A stretch of 64,000 bases of DNA from Bigelowiella natans CCMP2755 (lineage: Eukaryota > Cercozoa > Chlorarachniophyceae), in assembly GCA_000320545.1 (NCBI GenBank), contig ADNK01001417.1, forward strand, positions 1 to 64,000, given 5' to 3'. The notes under the pieces are model-generated. The model was not told the origin of the DNA. It made no database searches and was given only the letters and a program-made list of their open reading frames with translations. Made by a program: the position numbers and the translations under genes. Position 1 is the stretch's first letter. Each line of letters begins with the position of its first letter. This document shows, in pieces, positions 11,195 through 24,939 of the stretch.

Positions 11195-12224
11195 CTATTG
11201 TTGTATGCCAGATAAATGATTCACCATACAAAGCGTGTAATGGAACTGGCGCTCCACGGCACGCCAGGTTTCTTTTTGCACCTCCCGCACCGCTTTTAAT
11301 TTTTTCCTTAGCGTGAACTTATGAGACATTATATTTTCATGATGTACCTATAACAAAAGAAGTGTGTCATCACACGAATGAATTGAGTGCCAAACACCGC
11401 TAACATACCTTCAGAAACAGCGACAGGATGGCATTTATAAACTCGAAATTACGAAGTGATTTGATCTCAGCTTCAAAGTAAGTAAGAGCCGCGGCAAGAT
11501 CTCGTCTTTCCGTATTAGGATCAGATGCCAAATTTCTAATTTCGGCATCAATGGCAGAGGGACCGAGCCCACGGAGAAACTCTGTCACAGGTTGAAAAGG
11601 AGATGATAATGATGATGATGATGATTCCGAAGATGAATTCAGACTCTTCTCATCTCCTATTTCTCGTGGGTTACTCCCATTTCCCTTCGAATCCTTTGCA
11701 TTGTTGTTGTTGTTGTTGTTGTTCTTGTAAGCAGCAGCAGCAGTCACCATAAGCCTCGTCAGTCTGGATTCAGGTAATATCGAGCCAGATTTTCCATGTA
11801 CCCTCTGCTTGCTATCCCCTTCTTGCTCAAGTGACGACGCCAATGTTTCAGGGTTCAAAGTAGGATTTATTCCTGATGTCACATTGAGGAAGAAGGGGGC
11901 TTCCGGGGGTGCCTTGACGGGCATTGAAGGCTTATTTCTCTCCTTGATCATCTCTAGGCTGTTGAGATGTGCCCACCTTGATTCAGGGAGGCCGGAGAGA
12001 GTCAATGCTCCTTTGCACTTAGGGATGACACCCCCTTTCATATGAATTGTGGAAAACAATGAGTCGTCGTTGTCTTTCTCATCAGCATCTGCCTGCTGTT
12101 TCGCAACAGTACTACTCTGTGACGGGTCATTGGTATGTTCCAGTGATTCCACGTCAATCTCATGAGGCGTGCTTGGGACTCCACCGCCAAGATAGACATG
12201 CCCGCTGTAGGTCTGAGTAGTCAA

Positions 12225-12262
<38 letters not shown>

Positions 12263-12772
12263 CGAGAAATAATACATTGATATCAAAGCATATAACGCAT
12301 GAATCAATCATTACGGACCTTATTTGCCCAGAGGAATAACCCCACGTTTCCAGTGTGTGCGGTAACAAGAAAATCGCCTGAAAACATACGCGTATGACAA
12401 CACGCTTGTTAGTAAAAAAGTCAAAAATATCAATTAATCAATCAATCCGTGAAGATGCAGACGGTTCTAGGATATGTCTGCATCTATGTTCTTGCAACCT
12501 CTAGAAGAAAAGGCCAGAGAAACTGGTGCTTTGGAGAAAACCATCCAATCAATCATTCTTCCAGAGGGTATGTCAAACACACGAATGCCCCCTTGTAGTA
12601 GTAGCAGCAGCAGTGATAAGTTAAATTAGATGGCAAACACCAGTGCGATTTGTGAAAGTGAATGTACCATCCATGCAGCTTGTTCCCACCCACCGCCCAT
12701 CAGGCGAGAAAGCCATGTCCGTGATCTAAGTCGTCGTCATTACGATTTATATTACATTTGAGATAGCATATG

Positions 12773-12805
<33 letters not shown>

Positions 12806-14135
12806 CGACGTTGATGACGTTGATGACATTTCTTGAGCAAGTAAAAGCACCAACATTACAAACTGTGCGTCTATGGCACTTTTCCATTATCTGTACCTCA
12901 CCCTTCATCGTTGATTTTCTCTCTTAATATTCTAGTGAAAACAGTATATACGCACGTACCCTGTTTGCGTGAACATTCTCGCCTCCAAACCGCCTAACTA
13001 TCTTGCCTATAAATAATGTGTCATTTGTTGCTGCTGCTGATGATTGATGATGATTGATTCGCCCCGTCCCTTCTCCCCCCCAACCCTACCGTATACTTTG
13101 ATTGTTGCTTTGATATGTGACCATCTACTGCTACTACTACTACTACTACTACTACTACCACTATTACTACTACTACTACTACTACCAGATCTAATGTCAA
13201 TGACGCAGACGGATAGGTCATCCACCGCGACTGCAGCAAGTTCCGACGCATGGCATAAAACGAGTTGAGACACAGCCAAACGAGGAACTTGCCTAACTGC
13301 GGTCGCTGAGGATGATGGAGGAGATTTTGTTGTTGTTGTTGCTGCTGCTGCTATCCTCTTCTCGTCGTCTTCTTCTTCTTCCTCCTCCTCCTCCTCCTCC
13401 TCCTCCTCTTCCTCCATTTGCTTTTGTCCCACTCCGCTGTAGTCGAGGTCAGGAATTACCACCTTTACCAGAAATAGCAGGAACAAGTGAGAGAATAAAT
13501 AACAATGCATGCAAACTAACACTATGCTAATGAATACATCGTTTCTTACGGTCTACTGTGGTGATTGATTAGTACACACCATTTTAAGCAGTTTAAATTC
13601 TTGGAAATCCCAGATCTTAACACACCTGATGTCATAATAGCTCAGAGCATCATCATCGTCGTCATCATCGTCGTCATCATCGCATGAAAGCATACATGCA
13701 AATACACTCACCCATCAAGGCTCGATGACACAAGAGAAAGGTTCACTGAATCGACTGCAACACCAGTCACTGCCAAACCGTGTGCTTTCTTTGCTTCTGA
13801 TGTAGTTGGGCACCGTTAAATATATGCATGTACAGTATTTTATATTATTAATATGATTAACATTTAGTGTATGGTGTGCGTAATCTCTTTGATCACCAGA
13901 TAAATATTCTTTACAACAGGTCTTCTCACATATTTCCAATTACTTTTAGGATACGCTGCTTTAAAATTTCCACTTTGAAGATTGTATCGTTCAACCCGAC
14001 CCTGATATCATGATCATGATCATCATCATCATCATGATCATCATCGCATCAGCATTCTCATAATCATCCTTGCTTCTTTTTTGACCACTACCACTAGTAG
14101 CAAGCATTGCAAACATTAAACAAAAGTAGTAGTAA

Positions 14136-14173
<38 letters not shown>

Positions 14174-16432
14174 CATTTTCTGTTCCAATGATAGTGAAAT
14201 GGCCGCATGAGCTAATGCATACGGCCGTGACCACTTCCTTCTTCTTCCTTCCGCCATGGGTTGCTCCTAATTGACGAAGAACCCACAATCAATAACAATG
14301 ATGATAATGGCGAAAGAGTAAAAACTCGATCGATTCTCGTGATATGCTAGGCCAGTGCGATGTAATACCTCCCCCTATTCTACGTTTTCCGAGTCGTTTT
14401 TGCGTGAAATTCCACGTTGATGCAAGGGGGTCGTTTTTATGGCAAGCAACGACATTTGGCCAATTTCGTTCACGTGCTGATGAAGATGGAGAAGGACAAC
14501 AAAACAGCACTTAGTAATTGTGCATTGTGCTCGATCATTGGTGTGAGAGGAAGGTACCAACATGCAACCATATCATTAATAATCGCTATGATTACCAATA
14601 GAAGCTTCGAACCCTGTTATTTGTGCGAGCGGCCGATTCCCTACTCCCTGGTGGTGTTGTTGGCCATAATGATAGGGATAGGTCGTCATACAAAGGAGAA
14701 AGAAACAGAAGAGAGATAGCAGCATCAAATAGCGATATCAACAATATTGAAACGACGATTATTATGGTTGCTATAGGGGGCACTCTTTCTTCACGAACTC
14801 CAGAATCCTCCTCCTCCTCCCTCCTCCTCCTCCTCCTCCTCCTACCAGCACTATCACTACCACAACACACCCTAAGCTTCTTCCGTGCTCGTTGCAGCCC
14901 CTTCCCTTGTGAGAGCTCTGCCGACTGTTGTGGCCGATACAGGTTGAACACACGAAACGTGCGATCTAGTCCAGAAGACAACACATGATCCGACGTCGTG
15001 TCTGCTGCGTAGAACCGCACACGAGAGGGGGGGAGGCTGTGCCCTGCACGGGATTTTAGCAGCCTCGGAATACCCGGTGATGAAGCGTTTCCACTGCTGT
15101 CATCACCACCTCCTTTATCGAATATCCATACCTGCGTGACACATATTCACGCATCATCACCAAAAGGTATTCTCAGTATATAAAATCCTTCCAAACATAC
15201 AATGATAGCACACTCTTGGCCAGGAGCCATGTAGCGGTAACAAGAAGCATTCTTTGAAGAATCAAGCACCTCACCTTTATGGCATTGTCTTGACCGGATG
15301 TGATGAGAAGGGGCTCGCTCGGGACAAATACAACCGAAGTAACAGGGCCATCATGAGCGTCTTCGATCACCTGAAAACATCATACGGAGTCATTCCAAGT
15401 AGGCTGATGTATATCTTCATTCATTATCATATTTATTGTTTTTAAGTGGCAATTCAAGCAGCACTACTCGAAGGAGCAATGCAATAGCTGTGACAGACAT
15501 TGTATCTACCGTGACTAATTGTCGTTTTTTCAGATCCCACACGGCCAAATGACCAGCCTTACATCCAGACACGAGGCATGGTGCAGGGTTTTTCACCCCC
15601 CCTCCTCCGCCATTTCCTTGAGCTGCTACTTTCGACGACTGCCAAGTAGAGGACCGGAACGATACCGCCGTAACTAATATTAACATTTTACTTATTGCTT
15701 GAAGCTATTGGTTAACTGCAGCAAAAGTAGCAATAGAACCTTCCCCATGCTCCGGCTCATGAAGGAAGCGCATGACGGTCTTTTATCCAAAAACACACGT
15801 ACACATGGAGAGGATTATAGCCAGTCGTAGATTCAGTAAGTTATTCTTCTTCGAGGCGCAAGTTAGGTGGTATAAGTAGGACCTTATCGTATTTTAAGTT
15901 GTGAACGGCTATCATTCCATTGGCAAATCCGATCCCAACCACCTTTCAGTAGAACAAGGACAAGTTAGAAGACAACTAATGACAACCAACCATTAATACA
16001 CCCAGACCAACCCAGTCCATCGATTAGAAAAAAGCACGAGAAGTGGCAAAAACAGCAACTGGAAAAACAAGAACATATAAGATTTGTTTGTTTTCAACTG
16101 TACATCGATTGCTGTGGACTGTGACACGCATGTAATTGCGGACAGGTTTGTTGCTTTTGAGACTGATTTGCTCAGATTGTTTTTCCCAGACGACCAGGGC
16201 CTTTGGTGGAGAGCTTCAGCATCAAACGCATGGACTCGTCGCCCACTCATTAGGTTCCACAACTCAAACGATCCATCAGAGAAACCGAGTACAACTTTAT
16301 TTAGGTAAGTAGCTGGGTGCTCCAGTGTTAGAATCCTGCGATCTTGTGCGTCATTCTTGCAAATTTCAAGGCGACGTTGTAATGCGCGTTCGTTCACATC
16401 CCACACATCTACTGTTTGGTTTTCGCCCACAG

Positions 16433-16472
<40 letters not shown>

Positions 16473-17147
16473 GTTAGTACATCTAGCTCTTAATTAATCC
16501 CCATTAAGTACATTTCTTACACGTTGAAGATGGACCATACAAATGTTTCATCAGGATAACTTACCACAAGAGTACTTCCGAGGAGGCTCAGGAGGTAAAG
16601 ATGGCCAGGCCCTGCGCTATTTAAGTCTCCTGCCATCCCATTTTCACTGTTGTCATCTTCATCGTCATCGTCAATCTGCATTGATGGGCTGGGGTTGGAG
16701 TTCCCTTCTAAACATGCAATTTGCTCAGCCCTTCGAAATATCACAACGTCTGGGCCTTGTGTGACGTAGGTGATGTCCCTGTGGGAAGTGACTGCACGAA
16801 TTGGAAGCGATAGTCGGGGGCCTGATCGATCAAATCAACAACACATTAAACAATCTAATAATGATGATGCCGTTGCGGCGCGTTCTAATTTATTTTACAA
16901 ACATGTCAAAATAAAGGAACAACCACGTACCAATAATCGTGAGGCGCAATTTATCAACCTGAAGGATACAAAATTCATTGATTGGGGGACAAGACTAAAA
17001 TGACCAGTGTGTCCTCACATTGTACACTTGCCACGCTCTTCCCACGACGACAGTGATGAAAGTCTCCTTCCCAAGCTGTTTCAGATGAAACGGAACATCG
17101 TCCGCTACATGACCCACAGTCCGATACGGTGCGAACAAGGTGGACAT
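11195..17147 (-). CDS. UTP21: U3 snoRNP protein UTP21 (WDR36 family), 21 exons
   Basis: Exons (minus): 17019-17147, 16931-16958, 16523-16821, 16104-16433, 15883-15942, 15740-15779, 15510-15673, 15275-15370, 14861-15131, 14369-14476, 14175-14266, 13944-14001, 13712-13796, 13580-13625, 13186-13462, 12960-13006, 12668-12725, 12499-12591, 12319-12377, 11409-12212, 11195-11347. The product is a double WD40 propeller (HPATYLNKVVLGFSDGSFEL, GHLAVWDLKKRQLV, GQDNAIKVWIFD, VTDMAFSPDGRW-like blades) plus the C-terminal Utp21 domain with LPESRW, GPSAIDAEIRNLA and NFEFINAILSLFLK. The C-terminal exon ETWRAVERQFHYTLCMVNHL matches the human WDR36 tail. UTP21 is part of the UTP-B complex of the small-subunit processome in the nucleolus. 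A run of about 15 Glu interrupts the second propeller. The donor of exon 14861-15131 is the least certain junction. Confidence 0.92.
12229..12260. repeat. (AC)n microsatellite in UTP21 intron
   Basis: Uninterrupted AC run in the short intron between exons 12319-12377 and 11409-12212, close to the acceptor. Confidence 0.9.
13125..13185. repeat. (TAC)n / (GTA)n beginning at a UTP21 5' splice site
   Basis: Read on the coding (minus) strand, the intron after exon 13186-13462 begins GTAGTAGTAGTAG and continues as a trinucleotide repeat for about 60 nt. The donor dinucleotide is the first unit of the repeat. Confidence 0.85.
14124..14174. repeat. (TAG)n beginning at a UTP21 5' splice site
   Basis: On the minus strand the intron following exon 14175-14266 starts GTACTACTACTAC and is repeat from its first base. 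This is the second such donor in the same gene. Confidence 0.85.
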
Positions 17148-19249
17148 GCGGAGCGATTAGTTGAGGAGGGGCATCCGACAATTGCAAGATCTAGTGAGTG
17201 GGTTTTTTTTTAATCAATATTTGGAAATGGAAGGGCATTGTACGAAAATATTCGATATATAATTTGTCGCACATGATTAAAGAATTAATTTATCTGGACT
17301 GAATTTTGTGCGAAATTCTTGTCTCTTCACACACCGTCCGGGTGGTGGCTTGGCGACGTGAGGCGATGTCATCAATTCCAAGTTCATCATGTTCAGACCC
17401 ACATCGTGGATTGATTGTCATGAACAAAGTTGACCAAACGCAACAGCTTGCAAGTTAACTCTCACACTTGGCTACAATTGAGGGCAACGGTGCGGACGGT
17501 GAACACACAGGCAAAACTTCACGCATGTCGTCGTCACGCACGAATCTGTCCTTGAAATTCAGGTCTGTGGGTTTCTTCCTTTCTTTCTTTCATCCTGGCA
17601 TCTGAAACGAACCTCCATTTTTCCTTGCACGTCTGGCATGCTCTAGTGCTTTCTGATCGCCTCTCTGCGTTTCGCACTTTGCTGGTGTCATGCTGGCATG
17701 CAGCTTTGCTGCGATGTCGATCGTGCTGCAGTTTGGTGGGCGATCAACAAAGTTTCTCACTTCTTTCTTTCTTTGTTTTTTCTTTCTTGGGCCATTTGGA
17801 GACCGCAATCACAGCTCCAGAGCTAGACAAGTCCAGCAGTGCATGAGCACGTGCACACACGTGATGCTGCACCTCCAGACCTGCACACCAGCATGCCAGC
17901 ATGGCGCAGTCTAGCTGTGCACGCTGCATGCACCGAACGTGCGCACAAAACCATTCTGGCATTGTCTGACATGACAGTGTCAATGTTCAACACTAGAACA
18001 GTGCTAGCAGTAGAGAGGGTGCATGCAGTCTAGCAGTGCACGGCGTTGATCGAATGATGCCGTGCCCCTTTGCAGAACAGCTAGATCAAGCATCGAAGTT
18101 GGTGCCTTCTAGCCTTCCTGTGGCTTCGCTGTTCGTTTGCTCATCGCTCGCTCACTTGAAACACGCGAGCACGCAAGCACACGACGCGCGATTTGGCGAT
18201 CATTGCATGATCTAGTGATGGACACACAGTGATGGGCTAGTGGGGCGTGTGCAACACGCACATCATGTCATCATGTTGCATGTCCATCATCACGTACGTA
18301 CTTGCAATGGACACAGTGACACCTGACATGCTGTAATGTGTGTGCACATTGCATGTCTGTCATTTGTGACGCTTGCATGTTGACACGTTTTCACACACCG
18401 CACCGCAATGCAATGAACTCTGCAAAGCAAGCAAGCGGGCTACGCCAGAGTGCCAGAGCACAGCCAAACTGAACCATTCGATTCGCTACTTCGCTACATG
18501 TGCAAAACAATTTGTTCGTGTTGTGTTGCGCGATTTGATCGAGGCTGAAATGAAACACGCTAAAACAGTGCACGTCAGAAGAGCATTGCTGTCATCTAGT
18601 CATGTGGCATGCCAGCATGCGCCGCTGACGTGCACCCAAGGCTACAAGGATGAGCACGACAGAGGCAGCGGGGAAATTGTGAACAATCAATGTCGGCTGC
18701 GTGGTGCGCAGGTGGGCTAATAGACCTAAAGATCTAGAGATTGCAAGCTGCAAGCTTGCTTGCTGTCCACATTGCGCTGCGAAGTATCGCAATTAGCAAT
18801 GCTCACGTTCGGCCCTTGCAGGGTTGCTTGTATGCTCTTCTTCCCCGCCCTCCCTCCCCCTTCTCTCATCTACAATGTGTGTGAGAAAAATTAAAAATGA
18901 TGTGTGCACTACATCACAAAACTAGATTAGATTAGTTCGTCCATATTCCCATTCCCTTTCCATGTGTGGGTTCCATATGTGGATGAGTTTTACACGATTT
19001 AAAATTTTATCCCACATCCCCACGCATGAAATAGTGGTACTCAATATAATTAAATACGATGTAACTGAACTTCATCATACATCACTGAAACCAGACACAC
19101 TGATAATGCAAAAAGCTTAGAAAAAGCTATTCCCCAGAATACAGTCATTTCACTCTCAACAGACAATATAGCAATAATCCTGCATTTTTTTCAATAAGTT
19201 TGGAATCTTAGTTTTTACATTGAGCTGCAAGTGCTACAATTAAAACTGC
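17148..19249. other. 2.1-kb gap between tandem genes; island with palindrome variants
   Basis: This is the only head-to-tail gap in the window (eL33 3' end to UTP21 start). About 17600-18800 has the CATG/TGCA-rich island texture and three copies of CATGCCAGCATG or its complement (17689-17700, 17892-17903, 18608-18619), one transition away from the palindrome in the convergent gaps. Some open frames occur (for example 18373-18720) but their composition follows the island words. No gene is supported. Confidence 0.65.
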
Positions 19250-19798
19250 TTAAATTCTGCTAGGATAAAGCATAATGCGTACGCTTCCACCAAGAGCACG
19301 GGCTGGAAGATTTTTCTGGAATGCAGATCGCACAAGGCCTGAGTAAATTAAATAATTATCAATGAGTACTGGTATAAAGCTGAGAGTCAAATTGAAGGTG
19401 GCTTACCGTTGTTTCCATGAGCGCGCTGAATCTTTCCCCAGATCACACGAAAGCGACTAGTTTGTTTGCCAGATTCTTTCTTAACACGAGAGTGCTTTCC
19501 ACGTGCTCTTTTAGCTTTGTAAATGTATGCAACACGCTTGCCAAGGTAGAAGTCAAGGTCCTCCTTGTTGTTCACCCCATCAATTTGGAGAATAGCACAG
19601 TGATTGCGCTGATTTGCGTTGCTTCGACGGAATGTGACAAAAGCACCCTTAACATACAGCCTAAGTTGTAAAAGTTCCTCAAAATCAGTACATATTATCA
19701 TCCCGTGTGATTTTCTAGACACTGGTATGCCTGTAGCAATACCTTGGTGGCCTTTCACCCTTGGAGGAGGAGGCACCCTTAACGTCGTCCGCAGACAT
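19250..19798 (-). CDS. RPL33: 60S ribosomal protein eL33 (L35a)
   Basis: Exons 19743-19798, 19407-19660 and 19250-19338 encode 132 residues. [18 protein letters not shown], then [33 protein letters not shown] and [19 protein letters not shown] are the eL33 hallmarks. The protein binds domain I/VI rRNA of the large subunit. Compared with yeast it has a short Ser/Lys-rich N-terminal extension and a basic insertion ([16 protein letters not shown]) in the middle. Phases at both introns are consistent. It shares a 228-bp divergent region with RRP8, another ribosome biogenesis gene, so the pair could be co-regulated. Confidence 0.96.
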
Positions 19799-20026
19799 TT
19801 TCGGAGAATAAGTCGTGTGCGAAGAATTAAATCGCTAAAACGCCGACCTTGATCCTCTCTAGAGATCTCGCGATATTTTCCCACTGGCTTTGTCTGTCGC
19901 ACGTGTGAGATACGCTGTGTTACGTGAAAATTGGAGGGGATGCTCTCTGACTAATCTCCGATAATCTCTGGATATCTCCAATGAGTTCTCCGACATAACC
20001 CAACCCTACGAGAATACTTCGATCGA
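19799..20026. promoter_or_regulatory. divergent promoter region, eL33 / RRP8
   Basis: Short 228-bp gap between divergent starts. It contains CTCTAGAGATCTCGCGATAT around 19856-19875, a partial match to the TCTCGCGAGA palindrome found intact in another divergent gap at 32141-32150. Confidence 0.45.
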
Positions 20027-21297
20027 ATGGGACGCAGGTCGTTAGCTCAAGCTCTTCGTTCGAGGCGTGAGGCCACAGGATCGATCGCCCAACCAGTGAT
20101 TAGAAAGGGAAAAACGAAAGTATGAACATTATCTCTTTTTGCACTGAGCCAACTGCTGCTCGCTAAGAATGATAACAACCTAGGTGGGATCGAAGAAGGC
20201 TGGTAAATGTTCATCAGCCAGTCCCAAACAGGAACAGGGCTTAAAAAAGAAGATGAAAAAGAATGGGCGGAAGCGGAAACGGCAGTTTAAAAGATCAAAT
20301 AAAAAAATGTCCGAACCTCCGGGGAAACATCGGAAGCCTTCCTCTTCTTCAACAGATGTCAAAGAGTCATCAGGACTCTTGGCTAACATGAGGAAGCGTC
20401 TCAAGGGAGCACAGTTTCGTTGGCTCAATGAGAAGTTATACACCTGTGCTGGGGGAGAAGCATTCGAGTATTTTCAAGAGAATCCCAAGATGTTTGAAAA
20501 GTATCATGAGGGATTCTCTCGCCAAGCGGACTCGTGGTCAAGGAACCCCCTTGATGAAATGATCGCAATCTTGAAACGCAAGCGCCAATGGGTTGTAGGA
20601 GATTTCGGGTGTGGTGAGGCCCGCCTAGCTCAATCAGTACCTAATAAAGTGTATTCCTTCGATTTGGTTGCGATAAACGAACATGTAGTTGCATGTAACA
20701 TGGCCAATGTCCCTTTGGAGGATGGAAAGCTTGACGCCGCAGTTTTCTGCCTCTCGTTGATGGGAACGAATCTGTCTGATTTCATCCGAGAAGCCCGTCG
20801 TTGTCTGAGATCGAATGGAACCCTATTGGTATTATTCCCACGATATTGATCCCCGCTTATTGTTAAGGATGACTTAACGAATAGGTAGCAGAGGTGATAA
20901 GCCGCATGTCGGAACATGGGCAGCTGAATGATAAGGCATTTATCAATGCCATAGAGAGTGAGGGCTTCAAGCTCACAAGTCGACGAATCCTCAGTAAAAT
21001 GTGAGTTCCTTCAGCTTTCAATGAGCAATTTCTCACAAGATGTATGTAGGTTCATCTTGATGAACTTTCGAAAGAAAGAACATGTCAAGAGAAAAGATTC
21101 CAAAGTTAGCGGGAGACGGCTCGAAGATAACATATCTAGAAATCCAAAGGGGAAAAAGAAAAAAAGAAAGGGGAAAACAGATACAAGTTCACAAGGACCC
21201 ATTCAGATGGTCCTTGCGCCATGCCGGTAAACAATCATGTACACATCAGAAAAAAATGATGCTCAATTTTTGTGTTTCCAGGTATAAGAAAAGATAA
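20027..21297 (+). CDS. RRP8: Rrp8-type rRNA methyltransferase
   Basis: Exons 20027-20119, 20184-20828, 20885-21000, 21050-21226, 21282-21297 give 348 residues. The N-terminus is Lys/Arg-rich and disordered. The catalytic domain starts at KRLKGAQFRWLNEKLYT and has the SAM motif VGDFGCGEARLA, then SFDLVAINEHVVACNMANVP and AVFCLSLMGTNL, which are diagnostic of Rrp8. The last 16-nt exon supplies the YKKR ending common to the family. Rrp8 makes the m1A mark in domain I of 25S/28S rRNA in the nucleolus; human nucleomethylin also acts in rDNA silencing. An insertion of about 60 basic residues (KDSKVSGRRLED onwards) precedes the C-terminus. The ATG is the first in frame. Confidence 0.95.
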
Positions 21298-22201
21298 GGA
21301 AATCTCTGTCCATGCCATCTCCCTTATATCGTGCAGCAGACTATTGGTGAATGAACTTGTAGGTATTGGTACTATGAAGGCAATTGTCTCCATTTACTTC
21401 TGAAGATTTCACCACGTGCTTTCGCATGGAAAAGAAGCATGTTGGCATTGCATATCGTACATATCTAGATATCACCACGCATGCAGTAATAAGTAAGGCT
21501 ACAGTAGATATAGAGCAAAATATTGCGTGCAATGCTGGTGACTAAAATATATGGCTACATGCTAGAATGTTACCTAGCTATGCATGCAGTATAGTCGCGT
21601 GTGCAACGCCAATCAAGCTCTAGAAATGCAGTTGTCAGAGAGACATGCTATATAGCATGTCTAAATGTATACAGGACATCAACCTGCCGATCTCTAGATA
21701 TTTTCGCGCGCGAGCAGAGCGTATAGCAGCAAGCATGCTAGCATGGTAACATTGCGTATTATTTTACATCTAGATGTGTATCGTATGTATAACAACAGCG
21801 ACGCAGCTAGACTGATGAACAGCGCCAGCGAGCATTGTATCAGCAAGCAAAGATGCTTCTATGCATGGCTAGCTCTAGATATTGCACAGCCAACGCTAGC
21901 AAGCATTATCACCACGAACACGCGGATATGCATGGCTGTATGGCGCGTAGTTAGTGAGCAGTATCTAGTAGGTCCATCAGAGCGTATGTCATGCACTCTC
22001 ATATCTCATAGTAATTAACTCATATACCAGTTCGAATCACCGTTCGTTGCATCACATCACTAGATCAGTATGTTATCGTCTTGTATGTCCGCCATGCTAT
22101 GGGATGTACTATTTCGGTCGTATGCTACTAGGTGGCTGACAACAAGATGCCTTCGGTTTAAAGTAGTATCTAATTGATTTATCGTCAAAGTACGTCCCTC
22201 C
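21298..22201. other. convergent intergenic island
   Basis: Between the 3' ends of RRP8 (+) and the mu-homology-like gene (-). Rich in CTAG/CATG/GCATGC, with CATGCTAGCATG at 21734-21745 and a one-mismatch copy CATGCTAGAATG at 21558-21569. No gene supported. Confidence 0.7.
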
Positions 22202-22683
22202 TCAAGGTAGAATCTGGACATTTACTTTAAAATCGTAAGAAACCTGTATTCGACTCCCTCGAGCGTCGACAAGGGATGCTCCTGAGAGAGAGGTGGATGC
22301 AGCCGGACACTGCAAACTCACGGTGATAGGCGTTGCGCTCACTCCATTTTCAACTTTTATCTGCAATGGATTATGTTAGGATCCGGAGCTTATAAAAAAC
22401 CATAACGAAAGAGCGAGACCGCTAAAATTTCTCGTTACAGTGATGGAAAAATACGAAAAAGTTTCTAAAATAATCATATCACTAAATCACCATCATTTTC
22501 ATCATCATTATCATCATAATTTGAACATGACTTGACCATGGCAACTTGCTTTCCTTGGAGGGATCCTTTCAGCTTCTCTTTCCATGTTAACTTTTTACGA
22601 TGACAATGAGGACGAAGATACGAACGGCAGGTAAGTGTTATCGCTTGGCATTATATCATACGCATCATTATGTAGTAGTAGTG

Positions 22684-22715
<32 letters not shown>

Positions 22716-23021
22716 CGTAGTAGTAGTAGGAGTATTAGTACCGTTTGCAGACTGGGATCATACGTTGCTTGCTGAGCGTTCCACTTGAAACTTTTGGAAG
22801 CCTATGTGCATACAGCATGACGACTCAAAATAAGATACGACCATAGCTTCCTCAAGTATAGCATCAGCACCAGTAAGCAGCAGCACGATTATCATCATCA
22901 TCATCATCACCATCATGATTTCCTATCAACCATGATCACCTTATCGTACAAGCTTGACTTGCCCAAACACTGTTCAACAGCGTTTCCTGAATGGGGAGGG
23001 AGATCATCCGTAAAGGCGACC

Positions 23022-23062
<41 letters not shown>

Positions 23063-23268
23063 GGAGGTAATCGTAAACGATGGTATTCTGACTACATCAG
23101 AGTAGACAAAACTAAAATATTCGCTATATGTGAACAATTTGTTCGCATTACGTAATTTGAGGCTGAAAACAGTGTCAGAAGGCTTTGTCACGGAATCGGG
23201 ATTCGTGTACCACATCACCGCAGCTTGTGTTTGGTTTCCCTATTATGGATGAATGTGTATGCAGCAAC

Positions 23269-23303
<35 letters not shown>

Positions 23304-23528
23304 CAACAAAAAACACATAATTTAAAGAACAATATTCATAATTGATCAATCTACTTCCCATAAATATGTAATATGTTTCATCATTCGTTAAAGCATCTTT
23401 GTGATACCGTTATGGTGCTACAGCGACACGACGACGACAACAACTACTAATACTATTACTACTACCACTACCCTCTTCAGTTTCCCACGCACAGCACCCC
23501 AACAACAACAACAACTGGTTGTCCAACC

Positions 23529-23559
<31 letters not shown>

Positions 23560-24904
23560 CCATCATCATCATTTTGATCGGTTTCAACAAAAATACTGCA
23601 AGTTCCTACTTGTGTTTTCCACAAGCCTTTCGCTAGAAAAGGAATACGACGTGAATCCATCTCGCCAGTACTATATGAAAGAGCAAAGACCTACAACATA
23701 ACAAACCAACAACGGCAAATTGAGAAACAGTAACAAAACGATCGAAAGCGTCTAACACTATGATTCAAAAAAATGCCTAGTCTTCCCTCCTCGCCTCCCA
23801 CCCCCCCTCCTCACCGATGCTTGGCCGATAGGTAACGTGCAATCAACGCACCCTGAGACAACGGATTGTAGGAAGCTCTTCAATCAATGACAAAGAAGTA
23901 GTAGATACAAGTTGTAGTAGCATAAAGCACGCAGTGTTGCAGCGTAGAAGAAGAAGAAGAAGAAGAAGAAGAAGAAGAAGAAGAAGAAGAAATTGTCTGA
24001 GAACATCAACGCCCACCCTAACAATCGTTGCCTCTACTCTCTAAATACCATCATGTTCCACCATCTTTCTTCTCCTAGATATCTCTTCTGCTTCTGTTGT
24101 TGTTGTTTTCAACACTATGTGTGGTTACCTTTTCCCCGCTCTAGGAATGGAGTCTTGAAGGAGCTTGTTTTCAACACATTGCCGTCCTATTTCAGGGTAG
24201 CAGTGATCATCATCCGTCATTACCATCCACCAATAATAATAAAAATAATTATAATAATGATGATAATAAGAATGATGAAGAGAATAATAATGATAATCAT
24301 TATCATTATCATCATCATCATAAGCATCGTCGTCTATCAAACTAAGATGCTGCTAATATTAGGACTGCTGCTGCTGCGCTCCTAAATCCCACCTTGCCCA
24401 ATAACTTCACAGAAACATTTTGAGCGACCCCCGTATCACTCTTAGAGCGCAGTATCGTCACCTTTAATTATTTTTTTAAAAACAATCAGACAACTGAGGA
24501 AGGAACCATTTATAGGAGTAATAATAATAATAATAGTACACATGTTTCTGTGCTGCGTCATCATCATCGTCACCATCATCGATCTGAGTCTTTCGTACCT
24601 CTCCTGACAGCTCGCCGATCTTGACTACTTTCATATCCTTGACCCTATTATTATTATTATTATTATTATTATTGTATCCAGCGACAAATCATCATCATCA
24701 CTATTATTAATATTATTATCATGGAAACGAATAGCTGCAAACTCAGTGAATCCATCGTGAAGAGAGCAGGAGAAGAGGAGACAAGACGCAGCAATGCACC
24801 ACAATAAGCATGAAACATAAGTCCATTGCTTCGAGGCCATTGCTGTCTGTCACGATACCGTTAGCATCATTATCATTGGCATATATTAACAATAATAATA
24901 ATAT

Positions 24905-24939
<35 letters not shown>

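Noticed and set aside
18373-18720. 115-codon plus-strand ORF in the 17148-19249 gap
   Set aside because: Amino-acid content follows island words (Cys/His/Ala from TGCA/GCATGC). No splice sites in phase and no family resemblance.
24631-24840. 69-codon ORF in the mu-homology-like locus
   Set aside because: It lies in an intron: exon 24965-25047 joins exon 24599-24644 in phase without it, and its end is repeat-encoded Ile.
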